Shown here: positions 52,976 through 61,276 of the stretch, piece by piece
How positions within the stretch are numbered: the first letter of the stretch is position 1
Layout of the letters: the number at the start of each line of letters is the position of its first letter
From: Prosthecobacter debontii
GTDB taxonomy: Bacteria > Verrucomicrobiota > Verrucomicrobiia > Verrucomicrobiales > Verrucomicrobiaceae
Direction of reading: 5' to 3'
DNA length: 64,000 bases
Assembly (NCBI GenBank): GCA_945869695.1
Contig: CAMBPV010000005.1
Coordinates: 1 to 64,000 of the forward strand
Program-made: the position numbers and the translations under genes
The notes under the pieces: generated by a model
The model's input: only the letters and a program-made list of their open reading frames with translations
Told to the model about the DNA's origin: nothing
Databases searched by the model: none

Positions 52976-53563
52976 ATGACTGAGATGCACAATGCGATGC
53001 CAATCGGCTTCAAAGAATGGGCCCACGTTTGTGATGCCCTGACGGAAGGCGTGCAAACGCTGATCCTGAGAAAGGGTGGCATTCATGAAGGAAAGGGAGG
53101 CTTTGAATTCAAGAACTCCACTTTTTTCCTGTTTCCAACTTGGTTTCACACTCAGGGGGAGATGCTGCGTTGGTTACCCGAGACGGCTCAAGTCGCCTTC
53201 CCGCCAGAGGAGGGACGTCAATCGGTCGAGATTTCCGGGTTTGCCAAATTGGAAGCCGTGTGGCGTGTGACGGATTGGGACCGTGTGCAGGCTCTACATG
53301 ACCTCCACATTTGGAAAGATGAGGTCGTTAAAGAGAGGTTCCAGTACGATGGCGAGACCTGCCTCCACATCGCACTCGTTCGCGCCTTTCGTCTTCCTTC
53401 GATCTGGCAGTTCCCCTACCAGAAATCCTATGGCGGATGTCGCTCATGGGTCACACTTCCCGAGGAAGGAAACCGTCTCATCGCGGCAGCTGCGCCAGCC
53501 ATGAATGATGAAACGTGGCAGGTTATCGCAGCGAAAGTGACAAGCATTCTGGGAGAACCGTGA
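52976..53563 (+). CDS. DUF1802 family protein
   Basis: 195 residues matching DUF1802: GFKEWAHVCDALTEGVQTLILRKGGIHE at the N-terminus, FFLFPTWFHTQ, and the late WQFPYQKSYGGCRSWVTL. Function unknown; cytosolic. An internal ATG at 52997 (MPIGFKEW) is an alternative start that sits closer to the domain. Its stop overlaps the GTG start of alr (GTGA), so the two are co-translated. Confidence 0.88.
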   Translation: MTEMHNAMPIGFKEWAHVCDALTEGVQTLILRKGGIHEGKGGFEFKNSTFFLFPTWFHTQGEMLRWLPETAQVAFPPEEGRQSVEISGFAKLEAVWRVTDWDRVQALHDLHIWKDEVVKERFQYDGETCLHIALVRAFRLPSIWQFPYQKSYGGCRSWVTLPEEGNRLIAAAAPAMNDETWQVIAAKVTSILGEP

Positions 53564-54693
53564 GCGCACTTCCAAAGGAAAACCAGCCGCGTTGTTGGGC
53601 GGAGATCGATCTCGGGGCCATTCGGGAAAATGCGCGCACGAGTTCTGACCTCAGTCAGTGTGGTGTCATCGCCATCATCAAAGCAAACGGTTACGGTATC
53701 GGCGCGGTGCCTGTCGCGAAGAGCCTCGAAAAATCGGTCGCCATGTTGGGTGTCGCCAATGTCAAAGAGGGCGCCGAGCTGCGGAAGGCAAAGATTCGTG
53801 TGCCCATTTTGGTGCTTGGCACCTGCCTCCCGATCGAACGCCCCGCTGTGATCAAGCATCAATTGGTTCCCTGCGTCAGTTCGCTGGTCGAAGCGCGTGA
53901 ATGGGATGCCCTCGCGGGCGGAATGGGCGTCACAAAGCTGAAGATACACATCGTGATCGACACTGGAATGGGGCGCGTTGGATTCTTGGCAGAAAGCTGG
54001 ACACCCGCTGTGATGAACTCCCTGCGCCGACTGAAGAATCTCGGTCTCGACGGTTTGTGCAGCCACTTCCCCTCGGCGGATGAAGACATTCAATTCACCC
54101 GAGAGCAGATCCAGAAGTTTGGTGCAGTCCGCACATCCGCACTCGAACACGGCTTGCGACCCTCCATGATTCATCTCGGAAACAGCGCCGGCATTTTGGG
54201 ATATCCTGAACTCCCCGCGGTCTCGAGTTTCGCAAGGCCTGGATTGATGCTCTATGGAGTTTCTCCGTTGCCCAAAAAGCAGCATCTCCTGCGCCAAGTC
54301 CTCAGCCTGAAATCGCGCGTCGTTCTCATCCGCGATCTACCAAAGGGGCACGGTATCAGCTACGGTCGTTCATTTATAACCCAGAGGCCATTGCGTGTTG
54401 CTACCTTGTCTGTGGGTTACGCGGATGGCTATCCCCGAGGGCTGTCAGGACAAAAAGCAGAGGTGCTGGTTCAAGGGCAGCGGTGTCGAGTCCTGGGTCG
54501 CGTCACGATGGATCAGGTCATGGTTGACGTGACTCGCGTGCCCGCCCGAATAGGCGATGAGGTGACGCTCATCGGCAAACAAGGTCACGAAGAAATCACC
54601 ATGGCCGAAGTGGCGAAGAAAGCCGGCACCATTCCATGGGAAATCTTGACGCGAATGACGACCCGGGTTGAGCGGGTTTACAAGGAATCCTAG
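53560..54693 (+). CDS. alr: Alanine racemase
   Basis: 377 residues from the GTG at 53560, preceded by GGGAGAA. Interconverts L- and D-alanine for peptidoglycan. PLP lysine Lys41 in VIAIIKANGYGIGA, VIDTGMGRVGF, HLGNSAGIL, RPGLMLYGVSP, the second catalytic Tyr in GISYGRSF, and SVGYADGYPRGLS. The usual KANAYGHG motif is altered to KANGYGIG, a modest change. Length and order of motifs normal. Confidence 0.96.
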   Translation: MSALPKENQPRCWAEIDLGAIRENARTSSDLSQCGVIAIIKANGYGIGAVPVAKSLEKSVAMLGVANVKEGAELRKAKIRVPILVLGTCLPIERPAVIKHQLVPCVSSLVEAREWDALAGGMGVTKLKIHIVIDTGMGRVGFLAESWTPAVMNSLRRLKNLGLDGLCSHFPSADEDIQFTREQIQKFGAVRTSALEHGLRPSMIHLGNSAGILGYPELPAVSSFARPGLMLYGVSPLPKKQHLLRQVLSLKSRVVLIRDLPKGHGISYGRSFITQRPLRVATLSVGYADGYPRGLSGQKAEVLVQGQRCRVLGRVTMDQVMVDVTRVPARIGDEVTLIGKQGHEEITMAEVAKKAGTIPWEILTRMTTRVERVYKES

Positions 54694-54725
54694 TATCTCG
54701 CAAAGACGAAACAAGAGGGCCTTTT

Positions 54726-54747
54726 CTACCTTTTAAAAGTAAGGTAG
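54726..54747. promoter_or_regulatory. Inverted repeat in the leader of the 54.8-kb lipoprotein gene
   Basis: CTACCTT (54726-54732) and AAGGTAG (54741-54747) form a 7-bp perfect inverted repeat around TTAAAAGT, ending 10 bp before the ATG at 54758. Could be an operator or an RNA hairpin masking the start; it is not followed by a T-run, so not a standard terminator for alr. Confidence 0.4.
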
Positions 54748-54757
54748 CATCTGCGCC

Positions 54758-56002
54758 ATGCCCTCGCCTTCCCTTTCAGGATCGATCACACTCCTCGCCG
54801 CCCTCGTCACGCTCACAGGATGCCAAATCAAGCGCGGTGAGACAGACTACGTTGAAACCCGTGCGGCTATCCCCAGTGATACCGAGGAATCCGTGTTCAC
54901 CATTCGCCGTGCTGAATCTCCGGGAAATGAAGATTTGTTCACCACCGGTGCCGCCCTGAACGTGCCGAGAGCCACCGCCTCCTTGAATGATACCGCCCGC
55001 CTCCTTGCTGGCCTGAACGCACTTCCTGGAAACAACGGTTTTCCAGATGTGCGCTCAGGTGCCAGCTGGCGCTCCCATCAGAGTGACATGGATCGCATCT
55101 GGGCAGCCTATGAAACCCGCCACGAGGGGCCGATTCGCGCTTGGGCGAATCGTGAAATCAGTGACCTTCAGCGCACCGGCTCGCTCCTTTATCCGTTCAG
55201 CGGACCTGATTTCCTGTTTGCCAATGCATTCTTCCCCCGCGCGGAAACCATCGTCCTTTGCGGACTCGAATCTGCGGAGCCTCTTCCCCGCTTGAACGAC
55301 CTCTCGAATGCTGAAATCGAAAATGGACTCGATGGACTTCGGAACGCCCTCACCACGGTCATGCAGTTCAGCTTCTTCATCACCAAAGACATGCGCTCGG
55401 ATCTGCAATCAACACGTTTTCGTGGAGTCCTCCCCGTTCTGCTTGTGTTCCTAGCCCGTTCCGGTCATGCAGTCGAATCCGTGGATAGTATCCGCCTCGA
55501 TAGCAGCGGCAATGCCGTCATGGCACTCACCGGAAAGGGAGCCACGGGCGTCGTGATCCGCGCCAGATCTTCTCAGGGTATTTCGAAACGGATTTTCTTT
55601 CTGAAACAGGACCTCTCCAACAGCAGCATCCGGCCCGGCGTTCCATTCTTGAACTTTGTCTCCCAACTCGGGCAACCCCCAGCCTTCACCAAGAGCGCCT
55701 CTTACCTCATGCATGAGGACTCTTTTTCAGTCATCCGAGATTACCTGCTCACGCATTGCAGAGCCATCGTTCAAGATCCATCTGGCGTGCCTTACCGAAG
55801 CCTCGTCAACCCGAGCCTCGATCTTCGTCTCTACGGAAACTATCAGGGCACGATCGATATTTTCAGCAATGCCAATCAACCCGACCTCATCAATGCCTAC
55901 AGTCAAGGCAAGCACGGAGCCCAGCCCATCAACTTCGGAGTCGGCTACCTCTACACGCCATCAAACACCTGCCTGATGGTAGCGCGGCGCACCCGGTGGT
56001 AG
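54758..56002 (+). CDS. Hypothetical lipoprotein
   Basis: 414 residues. Signal with lipobox LTGC (ITLLAALVTLTGCQIKRGE). No recognised catalytic motif. The central part (DMDRIWAAYETRHEGPIRAWANREISDLQ; PDFLFANAFFPRAETIVLCGLE) and the ending (LYGNYQGTIDIFSNANQPDLINAYSQGKHGAQPINFGVGYL) look like a folded, conserved domain rather than low complexity. Exported to the periplasm or outer membrane. Confidence 0.75.
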   Translation: MPSPSLSGSITLLAALVTLTGCQIKRGETDYVETRAAIPSDTEESVFTIRRAESPGNEDLFTTGAALNVPRATASLNDTARLLAGLNALPGNNGFPDVRSGASWRSHQSDMDRIWAAYETRHEGPIRAWANREISDLQRTGSLLYPFSGPDFLFANAFFPRAETIVLCGLESAEPLPRLNDLSNAEIENGLDGLRNALTTVMQFSFFITKDMRSDLQSTRFRGVLPVLLVFLARSGHAVESVDSIRLDSSGNAVMALTGKGATGVVIRARSSQGISKRIFFLKQDLSNSSIRPGVPFLNFVSQLGQPPAFTKSASYLMHEDSFSVIRDYLLTHCRAIVQDPSGVPYRSLVNPSLDLRLYGNYQGTIDIFSNANQPDLINAYSQGKHGAQPINFGVGYLYTPSNTCLMVARRTRW

Positions 56003-56004
56003 AA

Positions 56005-56711
56005 TCAGGCGACCGTGCAGATTTTCACTGCTTGTTTGAGCGAGCCCATTTTATCAGCACGCTTCGGGATGAACTCCTGTCCCACGCAGCCGGTGTAACC
56101 CGTGCTTTGGATCGCTCGGATGATGGCAGAGTAGTTGAGCTCCTGAGTCTCGTCGATCTCCGCGCGCCCCGGAACACCACCCGTGTGGTAATGGGCAAAA
56201 TGCGCGTGATGCTTTTTGATGGTGGCAATGACATCCCCTTCCATGATCTGCATGTGGTAGATGTCATAGAGCAGCTTAAACTGCGGCGTGCCCAGCTTTT
56301 CACAAAGCGCCACACCCCAGGCGCTGTGATCACACATGTAATCCGGGTGGTTTACTTTGCTGTTTAACAGCTCCATGACCAGCGTCACACCGAGTTTCTC
56401 CGCCATGGGTAGCAGACGCTTCAATCCCAACGCGCAGTTCTCCAAACCTTGCTCCTCGCTCATGCCCTCGCGATTTCCACTGAAGCAGATGACTTGCTTG
56501 AACCCTGCTTCCGCACTCACTTTTAAAAGCGGCTCATAAGCTTGCACCAGCAAGTCGTGATTCTCCGTCCGGTTGAAACCATGCGGGATGCTGCCGATCT
56601 TTTTCCCCTCAGGACCTTCTGCCGCAGAAGCGCTGTCACCGCTGCCACACCTGCACCGGCTGAAAGAGTGCGGGTCAAAAAATCTCGACGCGGCAAAAGG
56701 GATGGGTTCAT
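56005..56711 (-). pseudogene. Broken TAT-exported hydroxypyruvate-isomerase-like gene
   Basis: Two minus-strand frames carry parts of one protein. From the ATG at 56711 one frame encodes a TAT leader MNPSLLPRRDFLTRTLSAGA...VTALL and then degenerates. Another frame encodes the C-terminal two thirds of a hydroxypyruvate-isomerase-like TIM barrel from GSIPHGFNRTENHDLL onward (MELLNSKVNHPDYMCDHSAWG; FKLLYDIYHMQIMEGDVI; HYHTGGVPGRAEIDETQELNY; GCVGQEFIPKR). The first strands and helices of the barrel, roughly 60 residues, are missing between them. I infer an internal deletion plus frameshift. The track ORF from 56814 (269 aa) gives an implausible N-terminus and is not taken as an intact gene. Confidence 0.8.
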
Positions 56712-56795
56712 TCGACCAGAATAATGGCAACTCGGCGCCGATTCCAAGCACGATCTCTCCATCGAAGAAAATGCCCCGTTCAACAAACAGGTTTT

Positions 56796-56999
56796 CTAGA
56801 ACCCGGCCGACCACATCATCGGGGACTGATTCTGAGGCAGGGGAGCCATTTCATGGTAGTCCCGCTGAGAGGCCCGGATCAGGCCTCGGGCTTCCCCGTC
56901 CAATGCATAACCCAAGCTCCCGGCAGGTTTGACCGTTTCACACGATGAAAGGCAGACCAAGGCAATGAGAGCAAATGAGGATTTGATGAGTGATTTCAT
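56796..56999 (-). CDS. Small lipoprotein
   Basis: 67 residues: MKSLIKSSFALIALVCLSSCETVKPAG with a clear lipobox (LSSC), giving a mature peptide of about 48 residues (Pro/Gln-rich end NQSPMMWSAGF). No family recognised. It precedes the isomerase pseudogene by 84 bp on the same strand. Confidence 0.7.
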   Translation of the reverse strand: MKSLIKSSFALIALVCLSSCETVKPAGSLGYALDGEARGLIRASQRDYHEMAPLPQNQSPMMWSAGF

Positions 57000-57222
57000 A
57001 AGCGCAGGCGAGAAGGAGTTTAGAATTGGGTAACTGGCGGCACCGGCTTAGTTTAGGGTCAATTCGCGAAAGCGCCAACAGTGATGACTCACTGGTGAAA
57101 CCGTCGGACAGCTTCCTTTCCTCTCCCCCATCGAGATCACCGGCTAACATTCCTCAATTGGCCACTTGACGCAGGGGTGAACTCGGCTACGATCACGGCC
57201 CCAATTTTAGCAGGAAAATATT

Positions 57223-57486
57223 ATGGCCCGAGTTTGTCAAATCACAGGAGTAGGCGTCACCACAGGTCACCACATTCATCGCAGCGGTAAAGCGAAGAAG
57301 GAAGGTGGTATCGGTCGTCACATCACGAAGCGCGTTAAGCGTAAGATTCTTCCGAATCTCCAGACCAAGCGCATTTGGGTTCAGGAACTCAAGAAGTTCG
57401 TCCGCGTGAAGCTTTCCGCTCGTGCTTTGAAGACTCTCGACAAGAACGGCGCTTTTGCCACCTTGAAGGGCGCGGGTCTGATCTAG
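57223..57486 (+). CDS. rpmB: 50S ribosomal protein bL28
   Basis: 87 residues. MARVCQITGVGVTTGHHIHRSG, KRKILPNLQTKRIWV and KKFVRVKLSARALKTLDKNGAF are the bL28 core. About ten residues longer than E. coli L28 because of a Lys/Gly-rich insert (KAKKEGGIGRHITKRV). Single Cys, no zinc-binding CxxC pair. Monocistronic with its own terminator. Confidence 0.97.
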   Translation: MARVCQITGVGVTTGHHIHRSGKAKKEGGIGRHITKRVKRKILPNLQTKRIWVQELKKFVRVKLSARALKTLDKNGAFATLKGAGLI

Positions 57487-57514
57487 ACCTTTTTTCAAGC
57501 AATCCAAAACTTCT

Positions 57515-57549
57515 GAAGGGACCGGCTTTGAGCCTGTCCCTTCTTTTTT
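57515..57549 (+). terminator. Intrinsic terminator of rpmB
   Basis: GAAGGGAC (57515-57522) pairs with GTCCCTTC (57536-57543), extended by GGC/GCC inside, followed by TTTTTT. It lies 29 bp after the rpmB stop. Confidence 0.9.
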
Positions 57550-57574
57550 GCCCCGGGAGCGAGGACGGCAAAGA

Positions 57575-58732
57575 TCAATAAACGTCCCTGCGGTATCGCT
57601 TTTCCTGTTTCAGCTTCTCCAGATACGCGGCGGCCTCTTCAGTTGTTTTTCCTCCGGATGTTTCAATGATCTGATGCAATGCTCTGTCCACATCCACGGC
57701 CATGCGGGAGGCGTCTCCACAGACGTAAAAGATGGCTCCCTGCTCCAGCCATTTCCAGAGTTCAGGCCCATTCTCTGACATCTTATGCTGGACATAGATC
57801 TTCTCGGCCTGATCACGGGACCAGGCAGTGTCCAGTCGAGACAAGGTGCCGTCGGCCAAATAGGCTTCAAACTCCTCACGGTAAAAAAAGCAGGAGCTTT
57901 GGTTCGTCTCACCGAAGAACAGCCAAGCCTTACCCTTCGCCGCGGTTGCCTTTCGCTCCTGAAGAAAGGATCGAAAGGGAGCGATGCCCGTACCCGGACC
58001 GCACATGATGATGGGCGTGTCTTCCTCAGGTGCAGGAAGCCTAAAGCCCTTTCCGGGATTCACGAACACCGGGATGGGCGTGGATGCTGTCAGCCTTTCC
58101 GATAAAAAAGTGGACGCAACACCCTTCCGCGCACGCCCGTGACTTTCATAACGCACCGTCGCCACGGTCAGGTGGACTTCCTCAGGCACCGCTTTGAGGC
58201 TGGATGAGATGGAGTAAAGCCGAATGATCAACTTCTTCAGCACCCCCACCCATTCTGCGGGCTCAAACTTCGCGCTCGGATTTTCAAGGAGCACATCAAT
58301 GACCTCACGCCCATACAGGTAGCGCTTCAGGTCTTCCTTCCGTTCGGGATCAGTCAGGCCGGTAACCGCAGTATTGCCTGAAGTCTTCTCGATTACCGCC
58401 TTCAAAAGCTTGTTATCGATGTCGGTGATCGAATAGCTCTCCCACAAAGCCTGTCGGATTGGAACTTCCACTCCCTTGGGATTGGTGACCCGCTCTTCCC
58501 CTGTAAAACCCAAGACGGAAATAAGTTCAGCCACCAAATCGGGATCATTCGTCGGGAGAACAGCCAGAGAGTCACCTGGCGTAAACTCGAGCCCGGACCC
58601 CGCAAGATCGATCTCAAAGTGACGGGTATGTTTCACCGCACCCGGTCCTGTCAGATCGTGGGCATGCTTGAGCCTCGCGATGTAGGGGTTTTTAACGTTG
58701 TAAGGAGACTTGGGGGTGACTTCAGTGCTCAT
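57575..58732 (-). CDS. CysJ-like FAD/NADPH oxidoreductase module without flavodoxin domain
   Basis: 385 residues of the CPR/sulfite-reductase-flavoprotein type. FAD-binding domain: HFEIDLAGSGLEFTPGDSLAVLP, then RLYSISSSLKAVPEEVHLTV and RKGVASTFLSERL. NADPH-binding domain: IIMCGPGTGIAPFRSFLQER, WLFFGETNQSSCFFYREE, YVCGDASRMAVDVDRAL and terminal KRYRRDVY, as in CysJ. The N-terminal FMN/flavodoxin domain (about 200 residues) present in CysJ is absent, with a short tail instead. It may pass electrons from NADPH to a separate flavodoxin or ferredoxin, or directly to a sulfite reductase encoded elsewhere. Confidence 0.9.
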   Translation of the reverse strand: MSTEVTPKSPYNVKNPYIARLKHAHDLTGPGAVKHTRHFEIDLAGSGLEFTPGDSLAVLPTNDPDLVAELISVLGFTGEERVTNPKGVEVPIRQALWESYSITDIDNKLLKAVIEKTSGNTAVTGLTDPERKEDLKRYLYGREVIDVLLENPSAKFEPAEWVGVLKKLIIRLYSISSSLKAVPEEVHLTVATVRYESHGRARKGVASTFLSERLTASTPIPVFVNPGKGFRLPAPEEDTPIIMCGPGTGIAPFRSFLQERKATAAKGKAWLFFGETNQSSCFFYREEFEAYLADGTLSRLDTAWSRDQAEKIYVQHKMSENGPELWKWLEQGAIFYVCGDASRMAVDVDRALHQIIETSGGKTTEEAAAYLEKLKQEKRYRRDVY

Positions 58733-58783
58733 GGCAGGGAGAGAGAGGGCTGAGAAATCAGCTCCAAATCAAAGAAAAACCAG

Positions 58784-58816
58784 CAAAAACGCCTCCTGCC
58801 TTCGCGCAGGAAGGCG
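58784..58816 (-). terminator. Intrinsic terminator of the 26-codon membrane peptide gene
   Basis: CGCCTCCTGC (58790-58799) and GCAGGAAGGCG (58806-58816) pair with one bulged A. On the minus strand the stem is followed by TTTTTGCTGGTTTTTC. It ends the micropeptide transcript before the CysJ-like gene. Confidence 0.75.
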
Positions 58817-58837
58817 ATGGTCGGGACCGTGGGTTCG

Positions 58838-58918
58838 CTAGCCCTTTTGCAGGTAAGTGAAGGCGATCACCCCTGAAAAGAGGAACACGACAGCAAGGAT
58901 CATTCCGGAAAGCATCAT
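58838..58918 (-). CDS. 26-residue single-helix membrane micropeptide
   Basis: Sequence begins MMLSGMILAVVFLFSGVIAF and ends TYLQKG, almost all of it one transmembrane helix. Too short for the ORF track's own start; the track's 69-residue version (58838-59047) overlaps rpsN and has an unlikely N-terminus. The start at 58918 is supported by a strong Shine-Dalgarno, AAGGAG, 8-12 bases upstream on the minus strand, and an intrinsic terminator follows 22 bp after the stop. The size and topology recall accessory micro-subunits of membrane complexes (for example CydX or small cbb3 subunits), but no such complex is encoded nearby, so the partner is unknown. Confidence 0.65.
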   Translation of the reverse strand: MMLSGMILAVVFLFSGVIAFTYLQKG

Positions 58919-59009
58919 AGCCCTGCTCCTTAACTCATAAATCCGCGCACTGCCAAAAGAAAATTTTCTCTTGCAACTCGCCGAGCCTTGCGCACTATAC
59001 CTCCCCCCT

Positions 59010-59279
59010 ATGGCAAAGACCTGCTGGCTAGAACGAAACAAACGCAAAGCGAAAACCGTCGCAAAATACGCTAAACTCCGTGAGGAACTGAAAGCGAAGC
59101 ACGACTATTTCGGCCTTTCACTCATCCCAAGAGACGCGAGCCCAACTCGCCTCGTGAACCGCTGCCGTGTCACCGGCCGTCGTCGTGCCTTCATCCGGCG
59201 CTTCGAGATGTCTCGTATGACCTTCCGTGAACACGCCTTGAACGGCCTGATTCCTGGAGTCACGAAGTCCAGCTGGTAG
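59010..59279 (+). CDS. rpsN: 30S ribosomal protein uS14 (zinc-independent form)
   Basis: 89 residues from the ATG at 59010 ([28 protein letters not shown]). Conserved [43 protein letters not shown]. This is the long C- type, lacking the CxxC zinc knuckle. It is found away from the large ribosomal operon. Confidence 0.97.
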   Translation: MAKTCWLERNKRKAKTVAKYAKLREELKAKHDYFGLSLIPRDASPTRLVNRCRVTGRRRAFIRRFEMSRMTFREHALNGLIPGVTKSSW

Positions 59280-59289
59280 TTTCTGCTGC

Positions 59290-59307
59290 CCGTGGCACTC
59301 CACGGGC
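59290..59307 (+). terminator. Hairpin between rpsN and the FmdB-like gene
   Basis: CCCGTGG-CACT-CCACGGG is a perfect 7-bp GC stem 10 bp after the rpsN stop. The nearest T-run (TTTTT, 59321-59325) is 13 nt downstream, so termination may be partial; an attenuator or processing site is an alternative. Confidence 0.4.
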
Positions 59308-59339
59308 TCGGCGTGTGGGTTTTTGGTGATCAAATAAAG

Positions 59340-59591
59340 ATGCCGACCTACTCCTACATCGCCGAGAAACCTGAAGAGGGCTGCCCTTCCTGCCGGAAGG
59401 GTTTTGACTTGAGGAGACCCATCTCCCGTCCCGCCCTCACCCATTGCCCTCTTTGCCGCAAGCCGGTCATTAAGCAGGTCTCGGGTTTTAACACGCCGAA
59501 ATGGACGAAGCCCGTTTCCATCTCAGATGCTAAAAAAGCTGGCTTCACCATTCTGGAGAAGCGCTGTGATGGAAATTACGAGCGGCTCTGA
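59340..59591 (+). CDS. FmdB-like zinc-ribbon protein
   Basis: 83 residues from the ATG at 59340 (MPTYSYIAEKPEEGC). Two knuckles, CPSC and CPLC, form a zinc ribbon as in the FmdB/putative regulatory protein family, and the start PTYSY(I) is typical. C-terminal half (VSISDAKKAGFTILEKRCDGNYERL) has no known motif. Function of the family is unclear. Confidence 0.88.
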   Translation: MPTYSYIAEKPEEGCPSCRKGFDLRRPISRPALTHCPLCRKPVIKQVSGFNTPKWTKPVSISDAKKAGFTILEKRCDGNYERL

Positions 59592-59620
59592 GCCCTCTCC
59601 TCCACTAGCTTTGTAACACC

Positions 59621-61027
59621 ATGACCGCGCACCTGACTCTCCTCCAGCCCATCCTGGCTTTTGGTGGAGACGCTGAGATCATCCGCGAGTGGAATTTCAC
59701 AGCAAGCGAGCTGGCTTGGCAGACCGTTGTTGTCCTCTTTTTTGTGCTCCTCAACGCCTTCTTTGTGGCCACGGAGTTTGCCATCGTCAAAGTGCGTGCC
59801 AGCCAGCTCGAGGCCGCAGCTGATGAAGGGCTGAGCGGTGCCGCGACGGCGAGGCAACAGCTGAAAAATCTCGATGGCTATTTGGCCGCGACTCAACTCG
59901 GGATCACCCTGGCCAGTATCGCCCTCGGCATGGTCGGTGAGCCCTACGTTTCTCGGGTCATGCAGCCCTTGCTGTTGGATATCGGTGTCAAAAGTGAATC
60001 CGTCGTGAAGACCGCCTCCATCATCATTGGCTTTGCGGTGGTTACCTTTCTGCACGTCGTGCTCGGCGAGCTCACGCCCAAGTCACTCGCGATTCGAAAA
60101 GCCCTCGCCACCACGCTTTTGGTGAGCCGTCCGCTCCAGTTCTTCTACTTCGTCTTTAAACCTGCCATCGTCGTCCTCAATGGCACGGCCAACTGGCTCC
60201 TCCGCGTCGTCCTGCGAGTGGATCCCGTCTCAGAAGGGGAGATGGCCCACTCCGAGGAGGAGCTCCGCCACATCGTTGCCGAGAGTCAGAAATCCAAAGA
60301 GGTAACCGAGACGGAAAAGGACATTCTCCTCAACGCGCTAGCTCTGAATGACCTTTGTGCACGCGACATCATGACCCCGAGAAATCAGGTGGTCTCCCTC
60401 GACATTGATGACTCATTTGAAGCCAACCTCAAAGTCGCCGTCGAATCGAAACACACCCGACTTCCTCTCGTCGAGGGGCATTTGGATCAGACGCTCGGTT
60501 TGATTCACATCAAAGATCTGCTCCGCCTCATCCGGGAAGGCGCGCCTGATTTGAAAAAAATCCGCCGCGATATCGTCCCCGTTCCCGAGATGATGCCCAT
60601 CGATAAGTTGCTCAGAGTCTTCCTCGAAAAACATGCCCACCTCGCGCTCGTGGTGGATGAATTCGGTGGAGCAGTCGGGATCGTCACGCTGGACAATGTG
60701 GTCGAAGAAATTGTTGGCGATATCCAGGACGAGTTCGATGCGGAGAAACCCGAGTTCCAACGCATCAGTGATGACGAATTCACGGTCGAGGGCACGCTCA
60801 ATCTCTACGAACTTGCGGACATCGCCGGCATCGAGATCGAGAGTGAAGAAGTGACCACCATCGGTGGTTACGTGACTCATTTGATCGGTCACCTTCCGAA
60901 GCCGGGCGAGAAAACGCGGATCGAGGGCTATGAAGTCACCGCGACCAAGGCGGATCAAAGAAGAGTTCAAGAGCTTCGCTTCAAGCGTTGCCCTGAAGAA
61001 GCCAGCGCTTCTGACGAGTCGCGTTGA
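59621..61027 (+). CDS. CNNM/CBS-domain membrane protein (CorB/HlyC-type transporter)
   Basis: 468 residues. CNNM (DUF21) membrane domain with four hydrophobic segments (VVVLFFVLLNAFFVATEFAIV; ATQLGITLASIALGMVGEP; IIIGFAVVTFLHVVLGELTPKSLAI; PLQFFYFVFKPAIVVL), a CBS pair (MTPRNQVVSLDIDDSFEANLKVAVESKHTRLPL; LALVVDEFGGAVGIVTLDNVVEEIVGDIQDEFD) and a C-terminal CorC_HlyC domain (VEGTLNLYELADIAGIE). Such proteins are implicated in Mg2+ or Na+ transport and are widely annotated as hemolysins. Confidence 0.94.
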   Translation: MTAHLTLLQPILAFGGDAEIIREWNFTASELAWQTVVVLFFVLLNAFFVATEFAIVKVRASQLEAAADEGLSGAATARQQLKNLDGYLAATQLGITLASIALGMVGEPYVSRVMQPLLLDIGVKSESVVKTASIIIGFAVVTFLHVVLGELTPKSLAIRKALATTLLVSRPLQFFYFVFKPAIVVLNGTANWLLRVVLRVDPVSEGEMAHSEEELRHIVAESQKSKEVTETEKDILLNALALNDLCARDIMTPRNQVVSLDIDDSFEANLKVAVESKHTRLPLVEGHLDQTLGLIHIKDLLRLIREGAPDLKKIRRDIVPVPEMMPIDKLLRVFLEKHAHLALVVDEFGGAVGIVTLDNVVEEIVGDIQDEFDAEKPEFQRISDDEFTVEGTLNLYELADIAGIEIESEEVTTIGGYVTHLIGHLPKPGEKTRIEGYEVTATKADQRRVQELRFKRCPEEASASDESR

Positions 61028-61042
61028 TCGGACGGCCCAGCC

Positions 61043-61276
61043 TTAGCTTCCCCTGATGAAATCAAGCGCCTTGCTGTAGCTGGCCTGTGTCATGAAGTGG
61101 TTCAGCTGAGCCGGCAGTTTCCCCCGAAGCGCTTCATGCTCCTTCAGGAGTGCCTCTGAAACACTCTTGAGTTGATCCAAGTGCGCTACCGGATCGCGGT
61201 CACGCGCAGCATGATCGGCGATGATTTGGAGTCGTTGCTCCAGGAGTTTTTCGAGATTCAAAAAAGAAGCGTTCAT
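61043..61276 (-). CDS. Small helical hypothetical protein
   Basis: 77 residues from the ATG at 61276 (MNASFLNLEKLLEQRLQIIADHAARDRDPVAHLDQLKSVSEALLKEHEALRG...), predicted almost wholly helical with heptad-like Leu spacing. No family recognised. Lies between the CNNM/CBS gene and the origin-like region, reading away from dnaA. Confidence 0.65.
   Translation of the reverse strand: MNASFLNLEKLLEQRLQIIADHAARDRDPVAHLDQLKSVSEALLKEHEALRGKLPAQLNHFMTQASYSKALDFIRGS

Noticed and set aside
56005-56814. 269-residue isomerase ORF taken as an intact gene
   Set aside because: The N-terminal ~80 residues are implausible for this fold while a neighbouring frame holds the matching TAT leader; pseudogene is the better reading.
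58838-59047. 69-residue minus ORF as given in the track
   Set aside because: Its first 43 residues overlap rpsN antisense and look unnatural; only the last 26 codons have a ribosome-binding site and a sensible product.
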